From: Glycine soja
Lineage: Eukaryota; Streptophyta; Magnoliopsida; Fabales; Fabaceae
Direction of reading: 5' to 3'
Length of the DNA stretch: 64,000 bases
NCBI RefSeq assembly: GCF_004193775.1
Contig: NC_041005.1
Location: 5,954,501-6,018,500 of the forward strand
The first letter of the stretch is position 1. Each line of letters begins with the position of its first letter. The notes beneath the pieces are model-generated. The model saw only the letters and a program-made list of their open reading frames with translations. It searched no databases and was not told where the DNA came from. Shown here in pieces: positions 48,701-60,700 of this stretch. The translations under genes and the position numbers were made by a program.

Positions 48701-51700
48701 GTAACACGACTTGGTCCCCAAATATCAAAATGAATGATAAAAAAAGCCGAATCACATCTTTGTACAGTTTAAGGAACTGATGACCTAACATGTTTTCCTA
48801 GTTGACAAGACTCACAGTCTAAGACTTGAAGGTTTTTAAGACTAGGAACCATTATTTTTAGCTTGGATAAACTTGGGTGACCCAGACGATCATGCAAAAG
48901 TTTGGGTTTTGAGGATGCAAAACAGGATATCGGAGAGCTGGATTCTAAATAATACAGTCCTCGTGATTCACGTCCTTCTCCAATCAGTCGACCCGTCCCA
49001 TGTTCCTGAATAACAAAGGAATTAGCGGTAAAGGTTACTGAACAATTTAATGAGCGAGTCAACTGACTTAATGAGATTAGATTATATGGACACTGAGAAA
49101 CAAATAATACAGAATTTAATTTCAATGAAGGAGATAATGATACTTGACCACTTCCTTGAGACGCAACTTTGGACCCATTGGCTACAGTAACAAGGTGAGG
49201 AATCTTTGAAAAGAAAATAGATGAAAAGGAGGACTTGTTACTAGAGATATGATCAGAGGCACCTGAGTCAAGTATCCAAGGGCTAGGACTTCCGATTGAT
49301 TGAGAAACACATGCTGTTGAGAAACATGGTACTGATGAAGATGATGCTTGATTGCTGGATTTCTCGGACTTGAGCTTCAAATACTCTTGGTATTCCTCAT
49401 CAGAAAACTTAGACTCAGATTTTTCTGACTTGGATACCTGTGCCACTTTGTCAGGGAAGCCATGCAAAGAGTAACAATTTTCTTAAGTGTGACCCATCCT
49501 CTTACAATATGTGCATTGCGGACGTCCACTTCTTCCATTGCGGCCTCCTCTACTGTTACGGCCTCCCCCTCTCCCACGAGGTGCCACCATGGCTGATGTT
49601 TTCACAGCATCAGTGAGATTTTCATCCTTCAACGCATGAGGTACACGGAGAAGCCTAGTAATGAGAGAATCCATCGATGGGACTTGATCTCCAGCTAGGA
49701 CCTGATCACGTACATGATCAAAATCTGAGTGTAGACTCCTCAAGATAAGGACCACAAACTTGTCCAGTTTCCTATTCACCTCTTCCAACGAATCAGCCAC
49801 AAGAAACCTTCTCAGCTCTTCTACTGCTGCCCGAGCTTTACCCATATGTGCAATCATGTCATGGTTAGATTGCTTGAGAGCTGTAACTTTCACAGTCGCA
49901 TCAAATAGGCTTTGAATATCGTTGGCGAAGATCTCTTGGGCCTTCTTCCAAAAAAGATGACATGTTTTAAAAGATCTGAGAATTTCCAAAACATCTTACT
50001 CGACCGATTGCCACAGAACAGCACATAGTTGATAATCTACCTTCTCCCATTCAAGTTTCTTGTCGTTTGGAACAGCATTGACGTTTTTCTCTAGGTGGTC
50101 ATGGTACCCTTGACCAAGAAACCATAACTCAACTGAAGCAGACCACGACAAATAATTTTTCCAATTGAGCTTGGCAGTTGCAATGGTTGAGGTTCCAGAA
50201 AATGAAAAAACAGGACCAGAAGTAGCCATTTTGACCCAAAAAAAAAATTCCGGCGAGATTCCGGTGGCCAGAGTGTGGCGGCCGGCGGCGGCAGATGGTG
50301 GCCGGAGGTGGCGGATGGTGGCGGTGGCGACGGTGATGGCCGGAACCTGCTCTGATACCAACTTGAATTTAAGTGTGAGGAAATTTCACTCACATGACTC
50401 TTGATATTCATGTTTCAGCTTACAATTTATAGAGTACAAAGCATAAGAGAGAGAAAGGGGGAAAAGACAGCCTAGCCTAGTCTATGTGACAGCCTAGTCT
50501 AGTCTATGTCTGCTGACTTCTAAAACAAGGAAAAAAATATTTAGTAATGATGCATACAAATCTAATTTAGAAACCCCAAAAGATATTCAACAAAAGTATC
50601 TCCAAAGTGTTCCCTATTCCAAATCTTCAACCTTTCTTTGAGTTGTTTTATTTTTTCTTTAAGCACATAACCTCCCCATCCCTACTGCTGATTGGAGGTC
50701 CAGCATTCCTGAACAATTAATGGTCTAATACTTTGAGTTACTTGTTTGGCTTCAACCGGGGATTTTTAGAGCTTAATCAGCTCAAGGACTTGTTCCATCA
50801 CTAACAAGACTGGACCAGTTGATCCTAAACCCTAAACCCAATTAGGAGGATATGGGACCCCAAGTTTCAAATATGATTACAATTTACAACTCTTATATAA
50901 TAATGCTTCTTCAGCGAATAGATAACAAAAATAACTAAATTGGCTCATGCACATGCGAGAGTTCATTCTTTTATTATTTGTTGTGAAATGAGTGAAGTTG
51001 TTGACTTGTTGTCTTCCATTGAGAGTGCTTGTGATTGATTTATTTCATGGGTTAATAGAGAACAAAATTCACAAAGCCATACATTAAAAAGAAATAAGTT
51101 TGGCAGTCAGAGCAGGAGTCTCTTAGAACAGAGAGAATAAGAAGTCCGACACATCCAAAAAATTACAAGTGCAAATAATGGCCATTGGATGGCAAAGTTA
51201 CTCAAGTTTACATTTTCCCCTTGCATGTGTTTTTTTGGTAGAATAAAATGACACTGAAACTTGCAGGGTAAGTGTAACTTTTAAAAAAGAATCAGCATAG
51301 ATATGAACCTTATATGCGTCGTGTTTGACAATGACAACACATGTTACAAGTTGAACACAACACTATAGTTTAGAGCTCCAGATTGATCAAGCAAGATAAT
51401 GGAGAGCAGTGTCATTTACCTCAATTGGTGACAGTGCATCCTGTTCTACAAAGTCCTGCCAATTGCTAGCTCGACGATGAATTCTATATTGCCTCTCAGA
51501 TCCAACCAAGGTTAAATCTAGCATAGGATCTAGTCCATTATCAGGCTCAAACCTTGCAACATTGAGATGCTCCCGTTTTAACCTCACCTGCATTTAAAAT
51601 GAATTTTATCAACCTAAACAAAGGCTTCAGAAAGTTAGGGGGAAAACCAAAACAAAACTATCCGAGAAGAAACTGTGATTACTGTTCATAAGAGTTTCAA

Positions 51701-54700
51701 AAAAAACTTCACACAAACCTGCATTGCGACTAGATCAACTTCACCATTCTCAAATGTCAGTGTGCCCCTAGGTTTTATACATTTGGGATGGGCAAGACCA
51801 TTCAACTCAAGCTCTCCACTAACAGCAAAATTAAGGATGAAAGGATAAACTATCTTCAACTCTGGTCCAAGCACAAGCTTCAGATTACTAAGGCAGATTC
51901 CTATATTTGGTTTTATCTGCACTTCCTCCATATCCTTTTCCACCTGAATTGACTCATTGACTGCCATGTGTTTTTTTTTCCAAAGGAAAATATCATCATA
52001 TACCCAAAAAATATTAGCTAGTTCCCTAGAATAGAGCTATATCACACAAAAAAAAAAAGCAAATCTTTCCAAATAAAAGGAAATAAAACAACAAACTTGT
52101 ACTTGTACATAGAAAAAAATGGAAATAGCATCCTAAAGTAGTACTATTTACAATAAGACAGAAATAAACCTATCCTACAAATCTGTTCTAATAATAAAAA
52201 ATCAACAACAGTAACTAGTAACATAATTATTCCTTTTATATTTATAACATAAAAAGTGTAACTTTATCCTCTACAGTTCTTTTTTCAATCAACTCTTTCC
52301 TCAGCCTACATAAATTTTCATTGTATCCCTTTTCCTTCTTCACAAGAAAACGTAAAAGCATGTTTATAATGTTGTATCAAATTGATATTTTCATTGGTAA
52401 CATGATGTTACTAATTTTAAACATTAATTGCACTTTACCATCCTGACTCATTACAAGTTTGAATGCTGAAGATTACTATCTAAAAGTTATGATCATGATA
52501 GTTACATTGATATCATCATGGTTTATCACAATGCTAACTTCATGGTTGGCAGTTAAGCAAAAATAATTTGAGTAAAAATGTATATGCATGATTTAGATTG
52601 AATACACGCAGAGTCATTAATCCAGAGTAATACATTCACAATAATAAGCAAGTCAATTCTGATTATAGAGCAATATTATAAGGCAATGGGAGAAGATCAC
52701 ATGCTAAACCACGTAAAGTATTACCACAGTCAGAGGATTGAGAATTTTTGGCCATCGGAGAAGCAGCTTCTGAGCCAAAATACCGTGAAATATATCTTGA
52801 AGCAAATGATTTATCAACGCTACCACGGGGAAGTGCAGATGGATATGATGGGAATCCATTGGAAGCAGCACCACCCTTATCATGTGGCAAATACACTTCT
52901 CCCTGACTAAGTTTAATATTTCCTGAAATGTTAGGTTGCAATATGGAACCAGTTATTTGCACCTGGGAGTTGACCTGGCCACTGACAAAAGTAGGGGTTT
53001 TTTAAAATAAAAATCATATAAGGCAAATAAAATGTAATAAAATAAAAGTTACATTGTCAAAAGTCAATAATATTTGAGATTTGATGATCACATTAGCTTC
53101 ATACATCCATTAATAAGTCAAAACATAGCTTAGATCCCTTGCGCAAGGTAAAAAGCCAACCTTAAAATATTTTTTGCCTGCACTTCTAGAACTTCACACT
53201 TAAACTCGATCTTGTCATTGAGAGCTGCTTCCTTTGTTCTGAGGGGAAGGTTCCCTTTTACAAGCAGCTTTCCCTTTCTGCCTATCCTACTCTCCAGTGA
53301 GGGGATGGATAACCTGTTTGATTTCATGTGCACAGTTCCACCAAAGTTGGTCAGTGAATTTCGGAACACGGGTGAAGAGATAGATGCCCTACATAATGAT
53401 GCATATCCATTAAGCACTGGTTGGTCAACTGTACCTCTGACCTGTTAAGTCAATCCACATGACAATACTTCAGATAAGTAAAAATAATTATTTAACAAAA
53501 ATCTATTGACATCACCCACCTCAAGCATGATATCAGCACTGCCATAAAGCCAATTGGCATAAGGAGTTAAAGCTGTTACTAGCATCATTCCCCCATCTTT
53601 TATATCAACATCAACCCTGACTTCTCTAACATCTAAAATTTGCCAATTTAAACCTTTAAGGCTTTCAGCTAATTGAGTATTCCAACCTTCTTCATTTCTA
53701 CGTCTAGAAACTTTTTTGTCTCTGGCATCATCGGTGGCCCCCATGTTCTTCTTTTTCACCCATTCAGGAGCCCAAGTAGCCCTATTCTTATCTAATTCCA
53801 CATCTTGCTGTGACATGTTACTTTGGAAAAAAGTAACAGGAATAGCTCCTTGAATTAGTACATGACCATTCTGGATCAAAGGTTCAAATTTTGCATTGAA
53901 TAGAAAACGATTGGTTGAGGTCAGAGAGGCAACGACTTCTGCTCGTTCAAGAACAATTCCACCAATGGCACCATCAAGTAGCCTAATTTGAGCATCACAT
54001 TCTGGTTTTGCTAAACTTCCTCTAAGATCTCCTTCCATATGCAAGATCCCCCTAATGGGTGCTAACAATTGCCACAGAGAATGAACAGCGTTGGATGCTG
54101 TAGAGTCAATGATCTGAACTACTGTTGGTATCAGACTAACAGGAAAGTTTAAGACAGCAAAATGAAGGTTGGATTTAGGTCCTAACAAAGTTCCATCAGC
54201 ATGAATTGTGGCATTATCCTTCTGGATCAAAATTTTCTCCAGGTGCAAGCCATCAACATTACTATAAGTACCAACTGCCAAGACACACTGAGTTTTGTAT
54301 TCTCCCCACTCCCAATCCTCCCCATGAAAGTCAAATTCTGCCTGAAATGGAATTGAATGGAAAGCCATTCATCAAAAAGTAGATGATTTATGCCAACCGC
54401 CAATAATACAAACAACAATAAATTTTTACCAGGGTGTCTCCATTCCCTCCACCACTTGCATTGAGAGAACCATGCCAGCGACCTTTGAGTTCAAGTAAAC
54501 CAGGAAGGCTCAAATCTTCAAGAACATCATTTGACGGAACATGATGCTCCCTTATTAACTGCAAGTTGAGTATCATTAATGACAAACAAAGAAACTTCAA
54601 TTTTTGCAGTGAATATCATTTGAATCATGAATAAAATTTGGATCATGAATTAGATACAATTTGATAGGTGTTTTTGGTGTCATTCTCAAATCAGAATTAG

Positions 54701-57700
54701 AGTTTCATCCCATTAATCTAGGTTGACAACTAGACATTTAATGCAAACCTTTATTATATAGATTACCGAGTTGAAACTCCAATTTTGATTAGAGAACAAC
54801 ACCAAAAGCACCTAACGAACTACATCTAAGTTGTTTCCTTAATAAATAAACATTACATGCCCAGTTCATGTTGGGAGCACAAACTCAGATGCATCAAGTA
54901 TATTGTGGCTTTTGAAAAGAAAATAAAATATGATTCCTTGATGATACCTCAATCAGTTGTTGAGTGCTCATAGAATATAATCCTATCGACTGCAAACTTT
55001 GAATAAAAAAATCCTACAAGTGACATGGTAACACGCATAATCAGCATTCTATTTCTTAAAAAACTAAGTAAACAGGATGAACCACAGGTTTTAAGGTAAC
55101 ACACATTAGTATTATCTTTTCTCAAGGTCTATATATGTAATAAAAAACTGACAATCATTAAAATTTTCAGCAGATACATACCTGCAAACATATACAACAT
55201 AAAATTATAGGGAAAAATTATTTCAAATATGTTATTGAAACTTGAATGTTCTATTCTATTAATTTACAATTATAACTCAAAAAACAGAGGCTGATTAGAA
55301 AATAGAAACAGAAGCATGGTGATATAGCTTATTTATTCAGATTCTTCAACCCTATAGTATATTCTTGTTGCCCAAGTTGAATTAATTTTCATACTTATGC
55401 TTCAAGTCCAGTAAGGTTAATAAATTTAATTATGGCCTCCATCACTTATTGAGTTCTCAAAAGAATAATCGGAGGCAGAAACAATGATTTAGGAGATAGA
55501 TATTTGTTATAGGAATAAAAATTAATAACAGTATAACACCAGTAAACCTCCAAGAAAACTAGTACTTTACACACAAAGGCTTGTCATCAATACAATACAA
55601 TACAGCAACAAATCCAACAATGAAGCCTTATCCCAACTGGATGGGTTCAGCTACTTGCACACAAAACTAATTAAAAAGAAAGTATTGGCAACATTAATGC
55701 ATCAGTAACAACAATAACAACCAAGCCTTATAACACTCAATAGGGTTGGCTACATGGCACACAACACACTTAATGAGTTAATGCTAATGGGCTCTATCAA
55801 AAACTAAATCTTCAGTAAAACTATTTAGAGCAAGTTTCTTTCCTTTTTTCCTATAGATTCTCCTAAACTTTTTTGTCTTATTTAAAAAATTATCATAGCA
55901 TAAAACTTCCTTAACATGAATGGAGATGAACAAACCCCTCAAATAGAGTTCAGTTCTCATTTACCAGGGTTTCACTGTCCTCAGCCTTTTAGATGCTAGA
56001 GTTTGACAGCTACATTTTCAAGATTTAATGCCCAAAATCGATAGAAAATCAAAGAGAAAGAAGTCTAATTCCATTTTGTACAATGCAAGTATTCTTGTTA
56101 TCTTACAAAGAAGTTATTTAACTGGTTATAAACTTCAATTTGATATAAGAGTAAGACAGAATGTGATTTGTTATCTATATTCATTTTTTAACCAAGAGTG
56201 ATATAGTTATTATCAGTTCAATGGTAGGCTTTAAAGCTTTCAACAAGAAAAATTTCAATATCACTGAAATTTGTACTTGATTAAAACTCAAGCAACAAGA
56301 AAAACAAAAAAGCCACAAGCATGAAGAACCTAAAATTGAATTTGGCTTCCTCTAGCTTTATACCTACCCATTTTTTGGAAAAGAAAAAATGCTTTCGGTG
56401 TGAGTTGGGGAAGGCGAAGCAGGGAAAGCCAAAGTACATTCATATAAACTTGAAACCTTAAAAAGTAAAAATGTGATGTTCTATGGTTTTCAATAGCACC
56501 AAATAAACCATGTGGTTAGACTCCTGAATTAACCAACTCACATGTTACAAAGATAGAATCATTAGCAAGGTATCTAAATCAACTGATCTAGAATCTGACA
56601 ATCAATGACATATAAAGCATAATACAACCTTTGATCTTGAAAGAACAGCAGGATCCATACTTCGAGAAAGAAGCCTTGCAAGAGGGAGCATCTCAGCAAC
56701 CTCAGCTCTGGGAACTTCAAGTTTCATTCTCCACCTACCCATCGAGGATATAACACTACCAAGATGCCCAGACAAGAACCTTTTTAAAAAGCCATCCCCT
56801 TTTATGTCAACAGGGTTATCATCTCGAGTGCCAGGTAATACATATTCACCTTGCATTTCATAATAACTGTAGCTTTGTTCCAAAATAGTTTTTTCAATAG
56901 TGATCTGAACAATAGAACATCAACTGACAATCAGTAACAAAATTAACATAATTTACAGTTCAGAAGAAGTTTTTATTTGTGCAACATAACCACAACATAA
57001 TATCATTACTCATTACTACGACAATGATTCATAATACGGTCTTATTTCTGTTACAATATTCTTAAAATATGGGTTTGGGCCTAACTCAACCCAACCAAAC
57101 CAGCTTGTAGTCGATGTGGGACTAAGCCACAACCCTCAAGGCTGCAATTCAGGCAGCCTCAAAGAGGCCACAAATACGGCAGGCTAGGGGTGACTGCAAT
57201 TAAGGCAGCTTTTCAACACCTATAACAGACAACAGCTGTTCTAACAGAATGACAGCTGGCTAACTAATGCTGAGTCAGCTTATCACTAATGTACAAGATA
57301 CAAAGAGTACTCTTAACACTGAGATATACTAAGTACTCTATCAATTAGGCAATTATTTTCTCTGTAATTATTTCTCACGCTATATAATAATACACTCCGT
57401 TGTGTACATTGCCACACGGATTTAGTCTCATTTCTTTCTTTCTCTTATTCTCAACATAAGAGAATGAACTTAGGAACTCACAACATCTCCACTCCACCTA
57501 GCTGCCACATCCAGGGCTTCACCAAGCACTCCATTGAACTTTGGCTGAAGTACAGATATGATTCCATGTCCTCTTCTTTTTTGAAGATTAAGCTGGATTT
57601 CTGCCTGAAAAAAAAAAGGCAACCAGTTGAAAAACACCACATTATTTTCCTTACATGACCATTAAATAATGCCTTCACCAAGTCATCATTCAGGCAGGAC

Positions 57701-60700
57701 TGAACAGAAAAAGGGAGAAGTAAAGAGTTAAAAAAAAATCTGATTGAAATGCCAAAAGTTGGATATTTCTGCCTGAAAAAAAAAAAAAGGCAACCGGCTT
57801 AAAAACACCACATTATTTTCATTACATGAGACCATGGCCATTAATAATGCCTTGACCAAGTCATCATTCAGGCAGGACTGAACAGAAAAAGGGAGAAGTG
57901 AAGAGGTAAAAGAAATGGCAACAAATCTGATAGAAACATCAAAAGTTGCGTATTAGAATTATTTTCCTCTAAGTTGTATGCTGTGTACATTTTTCATGTA
58001 TGTGCATCTTTGCTATGTTTTGTCTTAGAAATATCTATACTGCTATAGAAAGGGATTCCTCCATTTGATGTCCACTTTTCTTTTACCAAAATAAAAAGTT
58101 AGATTTTTATTGTAATTTTAAATCGGAAAAAATCACCATTTTAAGGTAACCACAAAGTCCATCTTATAGACACCGTCCCGACATTTTAAGGAATTTTATT
58201 TTAAAAACTATTTTAAAAGAATATTTGTCATGTCTTTATATGATTAAATAAAAGTATATTCTTTTCTACCACCATCATAGGTACCCCTCATTATAAAAAT
58301 ATTCTAGACTTCTCCTAATAACTTGAGCTTTTGGGATACTGATCCTTAACACTGATTAGAACCTACTGTTTTGTGTACATCCTTTAAGCCCAAAGGCTTT
58401 TACATAAGCAGGTACACATATTAACTACAAATAATCATTGCTTGATTTTGTAGCAGTTTAAGATTTGGAGATGTTTATCAACTACTAATGATCATTTTTT
58501 GTCCACAAAGCCCTCTTACATTTACTCTATAAGCAATCTAGGGTCAAACCTCAAGATGAACTCATGCAGAACATAATATTGAAAACTGTCTAATCTCCCT
58601 GACAAAACTGGGTCAACTTCATTATGATCAAAACGTGCATTGGAGGTTACAGCAAAGGACAAGGATAATAAGGAATTATGAAGCCAAATTGGTAATATTA
58701 CCCTCTGTATAGTTCCCTTGAGAGAAGCAAGTTCCAGCTCATCAAGTGGAAAATGCCATACCTACAAGTACGGCCCACAAAAGCAAGAAAAATGAAAAGA
58801 ATGATTTTCAACATTAACTTTTGGGCTAATATTGAGTGCCAAAAAATATGCCAGCATAGAAACAAACATATCTGGATTCAAACATTGGGCCCAATATTTA
58901 AATATAAGTACCTCCAAGCTAGCTGAATGACATGGTTGAAAATCTACATTAGCCCTCAACTGGCCCTTATGAAGGGAAATGGACATCAGTTGTCCACTTT
59001 TCAGACCACTTTCACCACTGAGCTGTAGTGGCCCAACAAAATCCATCACAAGACTTTCATCAGGCCTACCAGAGGCATTCAACTGTGCTCCAATAAAGAA
59101 TGGAAGTTAGAAAATCTAATATATTATTGTATAGCCAGACAATATGAAATGGTTTGCCACAAGGAAATCCAAAACTTGCAGACATAAAGATGTCTACCTT
59201 TCACAAATAACTAATTTTTTTTTAAATGTGGAGACTATGGTGGAAATTTTCCTTTTGGAATTAAATATAAATATAAACTTGTACAAAGGAGAAATATGAA
59301 CAGGTAACAATTCACGTGTGAATGAGTTGACCAAGACTTAAAACTACGCTGATATCAATCACTTTTCTTAACTAAGGGAGAAAATCATAAGCAAAGCAAG
59401 GCCAGCATAAATTGTAAGGAAGAAGCAGTATAACCAGTTCATAAGTTTCTACACTGAAGAACCCATTCTTTCTCTAAAAGAGTTTCATCTTGAAGGCCAA
59501 ATCTGATTTTTTGTTTCAGATAACGTTATCTTGTTTTTTCAGATGGGTTAGGCAATTTTGCCTTGTACTCTTTTTCCTGTATGCAGTACACCTAGTACTA
59601 CATTATATATAAAATTATATATAGATTTTTGCTGTGCAAAAAAAAAATCTTGAAGGCCAAATCCAGCCTTTTTAATTTTTATTTTTTAAAAAAATGGATC
59701 CAACAAACTGCTATGTATTAACTTAAAACTTGCACATAAACCAATTCCAGGCTTTATGTATCAAACATCCTCAAAATGATTTTGGTGTGTGTGTAGGTGA
59801 GTGAGGGGTTAAGTGAATCATGAATTCACTGTATGGGAATACATGTATAGATTTCATCCATAAAAATATAAAACATGATAATCAATGGATATTTCAAAAA
59901 GGACTTCTTGGTAAAAATATTGCTAGTAAGGAACAATTAACCATTCAACTGTTAAATTAAGTCAACAAGCAGTTACTTATTAACTGTTCTTTCAACATAT
60001 TAGCTGCTATCCCAATAATTGCTATGCATTTAAAAACTTCTTACCCCCATCCCCACCCATATTTAATACAAATCTCTTTGGTGGAACCCCTAGTCCATGA
60101 TTTTGTAAACCCACTCCTCCCCACCACCCCCACCCCAACAAAAAACAAAAAAAAAAAAAAAAAACAGAATCATTGTCCATGATTATACTACAATGTAATA
60201 CTGCCAAGCAGTTTGTTAAATTCATAATATCTCAATGAAAGATTTTTAGGAAGAGAAAAGTTTATTCATCACCTTGATGCAATCAGGAGAAACACTCAAT
60301 GACCCAGACATCTGAGGTGCAAGCATCAATTGATTCAATTTGAGACCAGAGATTGAAACCTCACCAACAAGACTAGCTGCACTTCCTTTCTCCAACATTT
60401 GCACATGCTGCTTGTTCTTGTCAAAATTATGTTCAATAATAGTGGTACTAGGTCTTAAAACCTTTCCCTGAAACTTGATCCTTCCGGTTGCTTTCAAAAT
60501 CAAAGCTCTTGGAAAATCCAATGTATAAGGCGTGACCAAACTAAAGAATTCAAATCCACGCATGTGCAAATCAAACTCAACTCCACCAACAGTGAATAGA
60601 CTGGCTCTCGGTGCATAAAACTCTTCTCTTTTAGAAGAAAAATTATCAGAAAAAGATGTTTGAACTTTCATATACAAATCTAATGCAGCCGAAGCAGAAT

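Larger units (their letters stand above)
45876..50592 (-). mobile_element. Complete Ty1/copia retrotransposon inserted in the L1
   Basis: Two near-identical LTRs bound a gag-pol region on the minus strand, with primer site and polypurine tract in place. The 5-bp target duplication is AAAGT (45871-45875 and 50593-50597). Removing the element with one target copy rejoins the L1 frame exactly ([11 protein letters not shown]), independent proof of the borders. Length is 4717 bp. Confidence 0.95.
42658..50718 (-). mobile_element. 5'-truncated L1-type LINE in a TIC236 intron, split by a copia insertion
   Basis: The minus-strand element ends at a poly(A) tail (T-run 42658-42673 on +) and starts at 50718. 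It is flanked by 14-bp direct repeats AATGGTCTAATACT at 42644-42657 and 50719-50732. Without the copia (45876-50592) and a MITE (43526-43707) it is about 3.2 kb, lacking ORF1 and the endonuclease, the usual 5' truncation. The insertion point is only 16 bp from the RTE target duplication. Its 3' UTR carries a long (AT)n tract. Confidence 0.92.

Noticed and set aside
57070..57466. Firm call of a solo LTR
   Set aside because: LTR-like words are present, but no target duplication or clear left border could be found; kept only as a low-confidence feature.
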